Part shown: positions 28,877 to 37,620 of the stretch, piece after piece
How the letters are laid out: each line of letters starts with the position of its first letter
How positions within the stretch are numbered: the stretch's first letter is position 1
Assembly: GCF_000420385.1 (NCBI RefSeq)
Contig: NZ_ATUV01000001.1
Location: 186,001 to 250,000 of the forward strand
Reading direction: 5' to 3'
Origin: Hippea alviniae EP5-r
GTDB taxonomy: Bacteria; Campylobacterota_A; Desulfurellia; Desulfurellales; Hippeaceae
DNA: 64,000 nt
The notes under the pieces: generated by a model
The model's database searches: none
Seen by the model: the letters and a program-made list of their open reading frames with translations, nothing else
What the model was told of the DNA's origin: nothing
Position numbers and translations under genes: made by a program

Positions 28877-29272
28877 ATGTCTGATGTAGATGTAAAAATT
28901 AAAGGTTGGTGCAAAAACTACCCGGGTGATAGACCACCGAGATTTTTAAGGGCTTTTCTGTTGCTCTTTCTGGCAAAGGAAGAAGCACACGGTTATGAGC
29001 TAATTGAGAAGCTCAAGGAGATGGGTGTAAAGTATGAGACTTACGAGTTTGGTTATGTTTACAAGACATTGAGAAATATGGAGAAGGAAGGCCTTTTAAC
29101 TTCAAGGTGGAATGTTAAAGAGAAGGGTGCAGCAAAAAGGATTTATAGAATTACAGAGAAGGGTATGAAAAACCTTGATGAGTGGGCTGGCGTTTTAATG
29201 AACATAAAGGATAGTATCGAGAGTTTTCTTGAAGCCTATTGGAAGATAAAGGATAAAGAGAATAGTAAATAG
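28877..29272 (+). CDS. PadR-family transcriptional regulator
   Basis: Winged-helix protein of 131 residues. FLRAFLLLFLAKEEAHGYELIEKLKEMG and EFGYVYKTLRNMEKEGLLTSRW (about 24-80) are the PadR DNA-binding domain with its usual YxxLxxLExxGL pattern; GAAKRIYRITEKG forms the wing, and a C-terminal dimerisation helix follows. The start has an excellent GGGGAGGTG site. It may share a transcript with the HD-GYP gene 5 bp downstream. The inducer is unknown. Confidence 0.9.
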   Translation: MSDVDVKIKGWCKNYPGDRPPRFLRAFLLLFLAKEEAHGYELIEKLKEMGVKYETYEFGYVYKTLRNMEKEGLLTSRWNVKEKGAAKRIYRITEKGMKNLDEWAGVLMNIKDSIESFLEAYWKIKDKENSK

Positions 29273-29277
29273 GGCGA

Positions 29278-30462
29278 ATGTATAGAATCAGCGTTGACTC
29301 GCTAAAACCCGGCATGGTGCTGGGTAAGGCTATCATAAGCGACACAGGAGCTGTTCTTTTAAACAGGGGGGTTAAACTCACCCAGTTCTACATAGACCAA
29401 CTGAAAAAATTAGGCTACGATGCTGTCTTTATAGAAGACCCTGATACATCAGATATTGTTGTTGAAGATGATTTAAATGAAAGAACAAGAAGAAAAGCAG
29501 TGCAGCATATAAGGGCACTTTTTAGTGTTCCTTTAAATGAGATGAAAGATATTAAAAAGTCGACGGTCTCTGAGATTAAGAAAAGCATTGAGAAGGGTAG
29601 AATAAAAGAAAAGCTTGCAGATTCTAAGGCACTTAAAAATATAGCGGCAATATCCTATGAGATAGTTGATGAGATTCTTGACTCAAAGATGCTCAGCGGT
29701 CTTGTTAGCTTTAAAAGATATAGCGACTTTACATACAAGCATTGTGTTGATGTTACGGTTTTAAGCGTGGCTATAGCCGATAAGTTTCTTTACGATAAGA
29801 CAAAGTTAGTTGAACTTGCAAAAGGAACGCTTCTTCACGACATAGGAAGAGTGTTGATAGATAAAAGCCTATACGAAGAACCAAGAAAATTATCTAAGGA
29901 AGAGTTTGAAATTATAAAAACCCATCCAACGCTTGGTTATATAACGCTTAAAGATATTGCAGACATAGGCATTATAGCTGCTCACATCGTTTATCAGCAC
30001 CACGAACAGCAAAACGGCCAGGGTTATCCAAGGGGTTTAAAAGGCGACAATACAATGCCATTACCCAGCAAAGAGATTAAAAAGGGTTATATCATGCCTT
30101 TGGCTGAGATAGTGTATGCGGCTAATGTTTACGATGCGCTTGTCTCTCCAAGGGTTTACAGAAGCGCCTATACGCCTGATCAGGCTTTTTTCATTATGAA
30201 AAGAATGGCAGGGACTCATATAAACAGAGAAGTGCTTAAAATGATGTTTGAGATTATACCTGCCTATCCGTTGGGAACCACAGTAATTATCTCTTCTGGA
30301 AGGTATAAAAACTATATAGGTGTTGTCTCGAAGATTCATTCAGATGCGCTCTCTCGTCCCGTTATACGAGTTATGTTTGACGATAGAAGAAAACGAATAG
30401 AGCCATTTGAGATAGACTTAAAAGAGAATCCACACATAAATATTAGCGGAATTATTATTTAG
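29278..30462 (+). CDS. HD-GYP domain cyclic-di-GMP phosphodiesterase
   Basis: Cytoplasmic protein of 394 residues. An N-terminal DUF3391-like domain (1-100: RISVDSLKPGMVLGKAI) precedes the HD-GYP domain with GTLLHDIGRVLIDKS (metal-binding HD), IKTHPTLGY, and the signature HHEQQNGQGYPRGLKG (~242-257), followed by NVYDALVSPRVYR. All catalytic residues look intact, so c-di-GMP hydrolysis is likely. Ribosome binding is weak (AGGGCGA). It converges on ubiB with a 4-bp overlap. Confidence 0.93.
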   Translation: MYRISVDSLKPGMVLGKAIISDTGAVLLNRGVKLTQFYIDQLKKLGYDAVFIEDPDTSDIVVEDDLNERTRRKAVQHIRALFSVPLNEMKDIKKSTVSEIKKSIEKGRIKEKLADSKALKNIAAISYEIVDEILDSKMLSGLVSFKRYSDFTYKHCVDVTVLSVAIADKFLYDKTKLVELAKGTLLHDIGRVLIDKSLYEEPRKLSKEEFEIIKTHPTLGYITLKDIADIGIIAAHIVYQHHEQQNGQGYPRGLKGDNTMPLPSKEIKKGYIMPLAEIVYAANVYDALVSPRVYRSAYTPDQAFFIMKRMAGTHINREVLKMMFEIIPAYPLGTTVIISSGRYKNYIGVVSKIHSDALSRPVIRVMFDDRRKRIEPFEIDLKENPHINISGIII

Positions 30463-32096
30463 AGTTTTTTCTCTGCATCTATTATGCCTATTGCCAATAT
30501 GATAATAAGTATGATACTTACAATAAGCACGACGGGTATAGAGTGAATCGAAGGGCCTATTTTGTTTGAGATAAGAAGACTCATTCCCACAATGATGGCG
30601 CTGATTATTAGGCTTATGCCTATCTGCCTTGCGACATAGCGGAATGTGTCTATCATGCGCGGGAACTGTTCAACTTCAACATTGACCTTTATTGAACCCT
30701 TTTGAAGCGTATTTATCAGGTGTTTCGTCGTTGTTGGAAGTTTTTTTGCTGCGATTAGATAGTCTGGAGATGGTTTTATGAGAATCTTGAAAATGTTTAA
30801 AGGTGAATAGAACTTTTTGGCAAATTTTTTAAAAAATGGTGCTGCTATTTCGACAAAGTTGAAGTCTGGATAGAAATCCCTTCCAACACCATCGGCTATC
30901 ATTATTGCGCGCAGGAGTCTCGATGAGCTGCGTTTTATCAAAATGCCGTGTTTTCTTAAGATGCTGAAGACTTCCCTGAGCATTCTTGATAGATTCATTC
31001 GTTTTAATGGAAGTGAGTGGTATAGCTCTATTAACTCTTCTATGTCGTTTTTTAGCTCGTCTTCATCAAAATCTTCGGGAATATGAGCAAAATTTTCGAT
31101 TGAATAGACAATTCTGCTTGAATCCTTCTCTATAAAACCCGATATCATCTCGATAAGGTTTACTTTATCTTCGTCGGTTATTTTACCGACCATTCCGTAA
31201 TCGATATAACAGATTCTGCCATCTTCCATGATGATTATATTGCCTGGGTGCGGGTCTGCATGGAACAGTCCAACATCAAATATCTGATACCAGAACACCT
31301 TTGCTCCATCGACGGCGAGCTTTTTTAAATCAAAACCAGCATCTATAATGGACTGTTTGTTTGTGGCTTTATATCCGAAGATGTATTCCATTGTAATAAC
31401 CTTTGTTGTTGTATATTCCCAATAGACTTCAGGCACATAGACATAATCAAAGACGCTAAAGTTTTTCTTAAATACATCGATATAATGCGCTTCTATCTCG
31501 TAATCGAGTTCTCTATGTATCGTTTTATCGAACTCTTCGATTAGTGGCATTATGTCGAAATGGAAGAACTGTTTTACCCTGTTTCTTATTAAAGCCCCCA
31601 ATTTTCTTAAAAGAAACATATCTGAATCTATTGTCTCTTCTATGTGTGGTCTTTGAACCTTTACGGCGACGAATGTTCCATTTTTTAGCTTTGCCTTGTG
31701 AACCTGTCCTAAGGATGCACTCGCTTCTGGCTGCTCTTCAAACTCGTCAAAAATCTCTTCAAGTTTTTTATTTGTCTCTTCTTCTATAATTCTTTTGACT
31801 TCGCTAAAAGGGAATGGCTCGACTTCGTCTTGAAGTTTCTTTAGCTCTTCAATAAACGAGATTGGCAATATGCCTTCTTGCGTGCTTAGAAGCTGGCCGA
31901 ATTTGACGAAAGTTGGCCCTAACTCTTCAAGCATCCTTTTAAATCGTTCAGCGACGGTTGTTTCGTCAATGTTGGTTGACTTTTTTGATTTTGTAAACTC
32001 TGCAAGTTCACCAAGTCCATATTTTGCAACGATTAAGGCTATCTGATTAAGTCTTTTTATGCCTTTGATTGTTCTCTTTTTGAATCTCATTCCCAT
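30459..32096 (-). CDS. ubiB: ABC1/AarF (UbiB) family atypical kinase
   Basis: Membrane-anchored kinase-like ATPase of 545 residues, linked to quinone biosynthesis. Motifs: LGPTFVKFGQLLSTQEGILP (the KxGQ region), QPEASASLGQVHKAKL with the A-rich loop, FVAVKVQRP (Lys), FHADPHPGNIIIMEDGRICYIDYGMVG (catalytic and metal-binding Asp) and two hydrophobic C-terminal helices (~490-540). It starts 10 bp inside ubiX. In an anaerobe the likely partner is menaquinone rather than ubiquinone (inference). Confidence 0.92.
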   Translation of the reverse strand: MGMRFKKRTIKGIKRLNQIALIVAKYGLGELAEFTKSKKSTNIDETTVAERFKRMLEELGPTFVKFGQLLSTQEGILPISFIEELKKLQDEVEPFPFSEVKRIIEEETNKKLEEIFDEFEEQPEASASLGQVHKAKLKNGTFVAVKVQRPHIEETIDSDMFLLRKLGALIRNRVKQFFHFDIMPLIEEFDKTIHRELDYEIEAHYIDVFKKNFSVFDYVYVPEVYWEYTTTKVITMEYIFGYKATNKQSIIDAGFDLKKLAVDGAKVFWYQIFDVGLFHADPHPGNIIIMEDGRICYIDYGMVGKITDEDKVNLIEMISGFIEKDSSRIVYSIENFAHIPEDFDEDELKNDIEELIELYHSLPLKRMNLSRMLREVFSILRKHGILIKRSSSRLLRAIMIADGVGRDFYPDFNFVEIAAPFFKKFAKKFYSPLNIFKILIKPSPDYLIAAKKLPTTTKHLINTLQKGSIKVNVEVEQFPRMIDTFRYVARQIGISLIISAIIVGMSLLISNKIGPSIHSIPVVLIVSIILIIILAIGIIDAEKKL

Positions 32097-32638
32097 CTCT
32101 TAAACAGGTTATTGTGTAAGTTTAACTGGTCTAATAACTTGCCTATAACAAAGTCAACGGCATCTTCAAGATTTTTTGGTTTATTATAAAATGTCAACAT
32201 AGGTGGTAAGATTACAACGCCTATTTTTGAGAGTTTTAGCATGTTTTCTAAGTGAATTGGGCTTAAAGGTGTCTCCCTTACGACCATAATCAGTTTTCTT
32301 TTTTCCTTTATGCAGACATCGGCGCATCTTGTTATGAGATTGGAAGCGTATCCGCATGCAACAGCAGAAAGTGTTTTAACCGAGCATGGTATAATAATGC
32401 CTGCATCTATTTTAAATGAGCCACTTGCAAGTGGAGAAGAGAAATCGCTGTTTTTAAACACCTTACACTTTTTCTTTCTTATAAACTCATCGAACTCTTC
32501 TTCTGTCTCCTGCTTGAAAATCCACTTTGCTTCGTCTGATGCAACAACAAACAGCTCATGATTATCATTTAGAACTTCTATGAGTCTTTTGCTTAAAATT
32601 GAACCTGATGCTCCGCTGATTAAAACAGCTATTTTCAT
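32087..32638 (-). CDS. ubiX: flavin prenyltransferase
   Basis: Makes prenylated FMN for UbiD-type decarboxylases. 183 residues with ISGASGSILSKRLIEVL at the N-terminus, PCSVKTLSAVACGYASNLITR in the middle and VVRETPLSPIHLENM, the family hallmark. Overlaps flgA by 4 bp and ubiB by 10 bp. No ubiD is nearby; the product may serve quinone or aromatic decarboxylation encoded elsewhere. Confidence 0.95.
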   Translation of the reverse strand: MKIAVLISGASGSILSKRLIEVLNDNHELFVVASDEAKWIFKQETEEEFDEFIRKKKCKVFKNSDFSSPLASGSFKIDAGIIIPCSVKTLSAVACGYASNLITRCADVCIKEKRKLIMVVRETPLSPIHLENMLKLSKIGVVILPPMLTFYNKPKNLEDAVDFVIGKLLDQLNLHNNLFKRWE

Positions 32639-33516
32639 TGCACTATCACCTGCTTTTTTCCCGTTATAACAGCTGGCATAATCTTCTTTGATGAGAGATA
32701 CATGATTGGTATTATGTCGCCTTTATAACCGCCTTTTAAGGCTTTTGCAACGGTTGTTATTCTTATTCTTCCTGCTACGACTTCGACGCTTACTAAGTCG
32801 CCCATTTTTACGGGTTTAAATCTTCTTGTGTTTGCCGTTGAAAATGTTGAACCTTTGGGTATGAAGTTTGTTGCTATGCGGTTAACTATATATGATTTGT
32901 TTGTGAATGTATTTGGCGCAATGCCGCTTAGCTTTGCAAATGTTATGTCTGATGCTGTTATGATTTGGCCAACTTCTATGTCTCTTTTTGCAACAGGTAT
33001 CAATCTTGTTGTTTGCTCTCTTAATGCTGTAATGTTTATTGTTCTTTGAAATTTGCCGTTTTTTATGGCTTGAATTGTATAAAATGTGAATTTTGTTGAG
33101 TGCGATACAGATACAACTTTGAATTTATAGCTGCCAGCTGGCAATAATATCGGCAGATGAGAAACGATGGTTAGATTTTTTCCTATTATTCTTTGTATGT
33201 CTGAAGCTTTTAAGGTTATCGTTTCTGCTGAAATTTTTACGGTTTTTGAGCCGCATACTGTGGCTTTTATACCTTTTTGTTTTAGGGTGAATGAGATGAA
33301 GGCTTTTGTTAGGGTTATCGAGTTGTTTGCAAATGGTGCTGGTGCAATAACGATGTCTTTTAGGTTTGCCGGATAGCGTGAAGCTATCTCTTTTATTGTG
33401 ATGTTGTTTGAATTGACCGTTGCTTTCTCTTTAAGCACTATATCGCAGCCAAGCGCAGTCTGAATGAGTATAAACAGACTAACGCTTGACATTATTAGCA
33501 GTTTGAAGCATCTCAT
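32635..33516 (-). CDS. flgA: flagellar P-ring assembly chaperone FlgA
   Basis: Periplasmic chaperone for P-ring formation, about 293 residues. An ATG at about 33516 gives MRCFKLL plus a hydrophobic stretch ending TALGC, a good signal peptide. A longer TTG-initiated frame reaches back to 33567 inside flgG but would bury the signal. The C-terminal SAF domain is recognisable: [20 protein letters not shown], then [20 protein letters not shown] with [14 protein letters not shown]. It overlaps the end of flgG. flgH and flgI, usual neighbours, are absent. Confidence 0.88.
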   Translation of the reverse strand: MRCFKLLIMSSVSLFILIQTALGCDIVLKEKATVNSNNITIKEIASRYPANLKDIVIAPAPFANNSITLTKAFISFTLKQKGIKATVCGSKTVKISAETITLKASDIQRIIGKNLTIVSHLPILLPAGSYKFKVVSVSHSTKFTFYTIQAIKNGKFQRTINITALREQTTRLIPVAKRDIEVGQIITASDITFAKLSGIAPNTFTNKSYIVNRIATNFIPKGSTFSTANTRRFKPVKMGDLVSVEVVAGRIRITTVAKALKGGYKGDIIPIMYLSSKKIMPAVITGKKQVIVQ

Positions 33517-34267
33517 CGCTTGTTTGGATTGCCTTTGCATTTGTTTCATAAGCCCTTTGGGCTGCAATCATCTCAACCATCTCTTGGACAACACTTACAT
33601 TACTCATCTCTAAAACGCCCTGTTCGAGTGTTCCGAGTCCATTCGTGCCCGGATTGTTTATTTGCGCTGCTCCTGAAGACTGGGTCGGTTTGAACAGATT
33701 GTGTCCTAACGCTTTTAGTCCGGCTGGGTTGACGAAGTATGCAAGCTGAATTTGACCAATCTGAGTTGGTGTGTTTTGACCTGCTTCAAGCACAGATACC
33801 GTTCCATCGTTGCCTATGTTAATTGCAACCGTGTCGTTTGGAATCGTGATTTGTGGAATTAAAGGATAACCTTCGCTGTTTACGATTCTGCCGTTATTGT
33901 CTATTTTGAATGCACCACTTCTTGTGTATGCTATTGTGCCATCTGGCATTTGAATTTGAAAGAATCCCTTGCCTGCAATTGCGACATCCAACGGATTGCC
34001 GGTTTCTTTAAAGTTTCCTTGAGAGAAGTTCTTTACGACTGCTGCAGGTTTAACGCCTAAACCTATCTGAATGCCTGTTGGTTCCACTGTGTTTGCAGTT
34101 GATGCTACACCTGGTTGTCTAACCATCTGATAGAGTAGGTCTTCAAAATCTGCTCTACTTCGTTTGAATCCAACAGTATTGACATTGGCTAAATTGTTTG
34201 CGATTACATCAACATTGAGTTGTTGGGCTTCCATGCCCGTTGCTGCCGTCCATAGAGACCTTATCAT
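33479..34267 (-). CDS. flgG: flagellar basal-body distal rod protein FlgG
   Basis: Distal rod subunit of 262 residues. N-terminal rod motif [33 protein letters not shown], the central [16 protein letters not shown] and [19 protein letters not shown], and the C-terminal [27 protein letters not shown] are canonical; each is only partly quoted here. Strong ribosome binding site AGGAGG. Follows flgF by 13 bp. Confidence 0.97.
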   Translation of the reverse strand: MIRSLWTAATGMEAQQLNVDVIANNLANVNTVGFKRSRADFEDLLYQMVRQPGVASTANTVEPTGIQIGLGVKPAAVVKNFSQGNFKETGNPLDVAIAGKGFFQIQMPDGTIAYTRSGAFKIDNNGRIVNSEGYPLIPQITIPNDTVAINIGNDGTVSVLEAGQNTPTQIGQIQLAYFVNPAGLKALGHNLFKPTQSSGAAQINNPGTNGLGTLEQGVLEMSNVSVVQEMVEMIAAQRAYETNAKAIQTSDEMLQTANNVKR

Positions 34268-34280
34268 TTTGTCCTCCTAT

Positions 34281-35075
34281 TTAACCTACTTTACTTAGAT
34301 TTCTGACTGTGTTGCCTAAGAGCTCGTTTCCAAGCGAGTCTATAACCTTTTGATACCTTTCAAAGTTTCTTTGGGATTCTATGAGCCTTACCATCTCTTT
34401 TACAATGCTAACATTACTTAGTTCTATGTAGCCTTCTTTAAGGTAGGTGTTTACTGCTGCTGTTGGTGTCTCATTATTTATCGGAACAAACGATGCATTA
34501 GGCATTTTCTTAAGATTTGAGTAATTTCTAAAATCCCTTATAGCTATTTTGTCTATCTGAACGCCGTCTGAAATAACTACGCCGTCAGGGCGTATCATAA
34601 TATTTTTGCCTGTTATTTTGATTAACTTGTGGTTTCTAAAGTAATTTTCGCCCAAAACTGGATATCCTGTATCTCTTTGGACGAGTATACCATCTTTGTT
34701 AATATCAAACTGGCCGTTTCTTGTGTATTCTATGCCGTTAGGCGTGAGAACAACAAAAAAACCTTTGCCTGCCAGGGCGATATCTAATGGGTTGCCCGTA
34801 TGCCTTAAGGGACCTTGAGAGAAATCGATATAATCTACATCCAAGTGTGGGACAGACTCTATTGTCTCGTTGACGAATCTTTCAGCCTGTTTGGTGTTTG
34901 GTGGAATGGGAAGGTTTGCATTTGCTTCTCCCCACACCCTGGACCATGTTTGAACATTTATTCGCTCTTTCTTAAATCCCGGCGTGTTTAGGTTTGCTAT
35001 GTTGTTTGTTATGTTATTAACCCTTTGCATCTCAACTATCATTCCGCCAGCAGCAGAATAGACACCACTGAACAT
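34281..35075 (-). CDS. flgF: flagellar basal-body rod protein FlgF
   Basis: Proximal rod protein of about 264 residues. Starts MFSGVYSAAGGMIVEMQRVN, then NITNNIANLNTPGFKKERI, the core GNPLDIALAGKGFFVVL and the C-terminal VKEMVRLIESQRNFERYQK. The ATG at 35075 is preferred because GGGAGGTG lies 6 bases upstream; the frame extends to 35192 but that part is an AT-rich leader. FlgF is chosen over FlgG because of lower conservation and its place before flgG; flgF-flgG-flgA is a common order. Confidence 0.92.
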   Translation of the reverse strand: MFSGVYSAAGGMIVEMQRVNNITNNIANLNTPGFKKERINVQTWSRVWGEANANLPIPPNTKQAERFVNETIESVPHLDVDYIDFSQGPLRHTGNPLDIALAGKGFFVVLTPNGIEYTRNGQFDINKDGILVQRDTGYPVLGENYFRNHKLIKITGKNIMIRPDGVVISDGVQIDKIAIRDFRNYSNLKKMPNASFVPINNETPTAAVNTYLKEGYIELSNVSIVKEMVRLIESQRNFERYQKVIDSLGNELLGNTVRNLSKVG

Positions 35076-35098
35076 TTTTTCACCTCCCGATTGGTAAA

Positions 35099-35116
35099 TA
35101 GCAAATGCTGTTCCTG
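35099..35116 (-). promoter_or_regulatory. candidate sigma-54 promoter of flgF-flgG-flgA-ubiX-ubiB
   Basis: On the minus strand AGGAACAGCATTTGCT has GG and GC separated by exactly 10 bases, the required -24/-12 geometry. Predicted start is near 35089, just before the GGGAGGTG site of flgF. The match to TGGCAC-N5-TTGC is partial, so this is a candidate; rod genes are sigma-54 dependent in Campylobacterota. Confidence 0.45.
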
Positions 35117-35186
35117 TTATTGAGATTAATAAATAATTAATATAAATTAAATATTTAGTTAAATTAAAAAAATACTTAAAAAACAG

Positions 35187-35214
35187 TTGCAATTTACTCG
35201 TTTTGGACTATAAT
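35187..35214 (+). promoter_or_regulatory. promoter of the diguanylate cyclase gene
   Basis: TTGCAA, 16 bases, perfect TATAAT. The -10 box ends 8 bases before the ATG at 35223, so the transcript would begin about 2 bases before the start codon, and no Shine-Dalgarno is present. Confidence 0.55.
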
Positions 35215-35222
35215 TTTAATCA

Positions 35223-36299
35223 ATGAGCTTCAATAAATGGTTTTACCTTTTAATAGAGTCTAAGGCTATATCGTATCAAAACATAAAACACAGGTTTCTT
35301 AACTTGATTCTTGTCATATGTATTGTACTCTTTGCTGGATTCATTGCTGAAGATCTGTTGGTTAAAGGTTTAGAGAAGAGAATTTTGGCTTCTTTTTCTG
35401 GGTTGCTGTTTACTTCTATTTTGTATTATTTTTCCCGTTTTAGAAGGATTTTTACACCTGTTGCTGTTGTTTTCTTTGTATTTATGCTGTTTGTTTTTCT
35501 GCCGCTTTTGTGGAGTGAAAGCGGTGGAATGATTGGTGTTTTGCCATTCTTTTTTATACTTTATACTGTTGCGATAGTTTTTATTTTTGAAGGAAGATGG
35601 AGAGTGTTCTTTCTATCTGTTGCTTTTGTAGTGGCTGTAGCATTGAGCATTTGGGATTTATTTCATTATGTAGAAGTTGGCTGTTCTAATGTTTCCACTG
35701 TAAGGTTCATAAATAGAAGCGTGGCTTTCTTCTTCGTTGCTATAGCTTTGGCATTGTTTACATCCTTTGCCTTGGGTAGATATAAGAGTGAAAAGCTGAA
35801 AGCAGAAAGTCTCTCTAAGGTTGATTATTTAACTGGCCTGTTTAACAGAAGGGAGGGTATGGAGAGATTAAATTACCTTATAAACTACTTAGAAAGAGAA
35901 GAAAAGAGACTATCCATAATAATGATGGATATCGACGATTTTAAGAAGGTTAACGATAGATACGGCCACATCTGTGGTGATATGGTTTTAAAAGAGATTG
36001 CAGATATAATAAAGTCAAACATAAGGCAAACGGACATAGCAGTTAGATGGGGCGGAGAAGAGCTTTTAATAATCCTTCCCAATGCAGGCAAAAGAGAAGC
36101 TTTCTCTATAGCTGAAAGGATAAGAAGAGAGATAGAAGGACAAAGGTTTAGCTGCGATGGTAATATATTTCATATCACTATAACGGGTGGTATTGCATCT
36201 TACGATTTTGAAAAAAGTGTAGAGAAGAATATAGCATCTGCGGATAAAGCCCTTTACGAAGGAAAAAGGCAGGGTAAAAATAGGAATATTATCGCTTAA
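35223..36299 (+). CDS. membrane-bound diguanylate cyclase (GGDEF)
   Basis: 358-residue protein with about seven hydrophobic helices in residues 25-190 and a GGDEF domain from about 195 (VDYLTGLFNRREGMERL) to the end. The active site is RWGGEELLII and the product-binding inhibitory site RQTD lies just before it, so it should make c-di-GMP under feedback control. The membrane part is not a sensor type I can name. Convergent overlap of 11 bp with the MFS gene. It is divergent from flgF, which suggests a link to motility control (inference). Confidence 0.93.
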   Translation: MSFNKWFYLLIESKAISYQNIKHRFLNLILVICIVLFAGFIAEDLLVKGLEKRILASFSGLLFTSILYYFSRFRRIFTPVAVVFFVFMLFVFLPLLWSESGGMIGVLPFFFILYTVAIVFIFEGRWRVFFLSVAFVVAVALSIWDLFHYVEVGCSNVSTVRFINRSVAFFFVAIALALFTSFALGRYKSEKLKAESLSKVDYLTGLFNRREGMERLNYLINYLEREEKRLSIIMMDIDDFKKVNDRYGHICGDMVLKEIADIIKSNIRQTDIAVRWGGEELLIILPNAGKREAFSIAERIRREIEGQRFSCDGNIFHITITGGIASYDFEKSVEKNIASADKALYEGKRQGKNRNIIA

Positions 36300-37491
36300 T
36301 CTGTTTCTCGAGTTTTAAAAGATAGAAAAAGATGAGAAGGTTTAAAAGTATTATAAAGCCAGTAAGAATGTATGTTGTGCTGAATTTATATATGATGCCT
36401 ATCTGAATACCGAATATTGGGCCTAATGTTCCGCCAATATCACCAAGCAGCTGATAAACTGAAACGGCTTTGCCTCTGTTTTGAAGTGGCGTTATGTCTC
36501 CGAGTATGCTTAAAAGCGAGATGTTGTTTGAACCTATTGCTATGCCGAGCATGATTAGGGATATTACGACTTGAAGTGAGTCTCTTGAAAAAGCAAGCAG
36601 AAGGAAACCTAAGAATACAATAACTGTCGCTGGAAATCCTATTGTTGACCTGTATTTTAGGCTGTCAACGATTCTTCCTGCCGCTATACCGAAGATTCCT
36701 GATGATGCCATCATGAACGCCATCGCAAGTCCGCTTGTAAACCTTGGGTCTGGATAGATGAGAACGATATTTTTCTCTTTTATGAATAAGACAAGTGTTG
36801 CCATTACAACACCCTGAAGCGAAAAGAATGTTAAAAAATTGCCCATGCTTATTACGGCTATGTCTCTGTTTGAGAACATAAATTTAAATGATTCCTTAAG
36901 GTTTATGGCGTTTTTGCCTGCTGGTTTTGTCTTTTCTTTGAAGAAAAATATTACAAGAAGCGCACCCAGTATTGAAGCTATGGCGCTTGATAAAAAGGCT
37001 ATGCAGTTTGAAATAAGACTTGACAAGATACCGCCGATTACAAGTCCAGCTGGAACACCAAGCGATAAAGCTATTCTAACTTTGGCTGTTGATTTGCCAC
37101 GAGTTGCCTTCTCAGAAAGATTTAATGCTATTGTGTTTGCTGAAATAAAAAGGAAGGCTGAGCCTATGCCCCATATTATTCTGCCCAAGAAGAGAAGAAT
37201 GCCGTGCGGCGAAAAGTAAAGCGAAACTACATACAAGATACTTCCGATACTCTCAATAATGAGTCCTAATACTAAAGGTTTTTTACCACCAAAGGTATCT
37301 ATTGTTATGCCAACGAGCTGATTTATAAATACACGAGTAAGCTTATTTGCTGAGATTATTAAACCTATGAAGAATGCCGATAAGCCGAATTCTATGCCCA
37401 GAACAGGCAGTATGGGAAAGACTATTCCACCACCTATGCCGCCCAAAAATACGGCAGTGGGAATTAGCCATCCAATGTCGTTTCTTTTCAT
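36289..37491 (-). CDS. major facilitator superfamily transporter
   Basis: Inner-membrane carrier of 400 residues with twelve predicted helices. The loop between helices 2 and 3 carries the MFS A-motif in variant form (GITIDTFGGKKPLVLG), and helix 4-5 reads LGRIIWGIGSAFLFISAN. The C-terminal half repeats the fold (AAGRIVDSLKYRSTIGF). Resembles drug-efflux type carriers (DHA1), but the substrate is unknown. Monocistronic by position. Confidence 0.87.
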   Translation of the reverse strand: MKRNDIGWLIPTAVFLGGIGGGIVFPILPVLGIEFGLSAFFIGLIISANKLTRVFINQLVGITIDTFGGKKPLVLGLIIESIGSILYVVSLYFSPHGILLFLGRIIWGIGSAFLFISANTIALNLSEKATRGKSTAKVRIALSLGVPAGLVIGGILSSLISNCIAFLSSAIASILGALLVIFFFKEKTKPAGKNAINLKESFKFMFSNRDIAVISMGNFLTFFSLQGVVMATLVLFIKEKNIVLIYPDPRFTSGLAMAFMMASSGIFGIAAGRIVDSLKYRSTIGFPATVIVFLGFLLLAFSRDSLQVVISLIMLGIAIGSNNISLLSILGDITPLQNRGKAVSVYQLLGDIGGTLGPIFGIQIGIIYKFSTTYILTGFIILLNLLIFFYLLKLEKQIKR

Positions 37492-37554
37492 GGTTTCTTA
37501 TAATACTATCTTTGAGTTTGTGGTCAATCGTTGTTTAGGAGCTATCTTCCTTTC

Positions 37555-37583
37555 TTGAAAAAGTGGGATAAAAATAGTATAAG
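37555..37583 (+). promoter_or_regulatory. promoter of the rarA-thiL-corC-rpe run
   Basis: TTGAAA, 17 bases, TATAAG. The predicted start is about 37590, coinciding with an ATG that opens a 14-codon upstream frame overlapping the rarA start. Confidence 0.55.
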
Positions 37584-37620
37584 GTGAGCATGAGATACTT
37601 AAAGAGCTCGGGTTTTTTAA

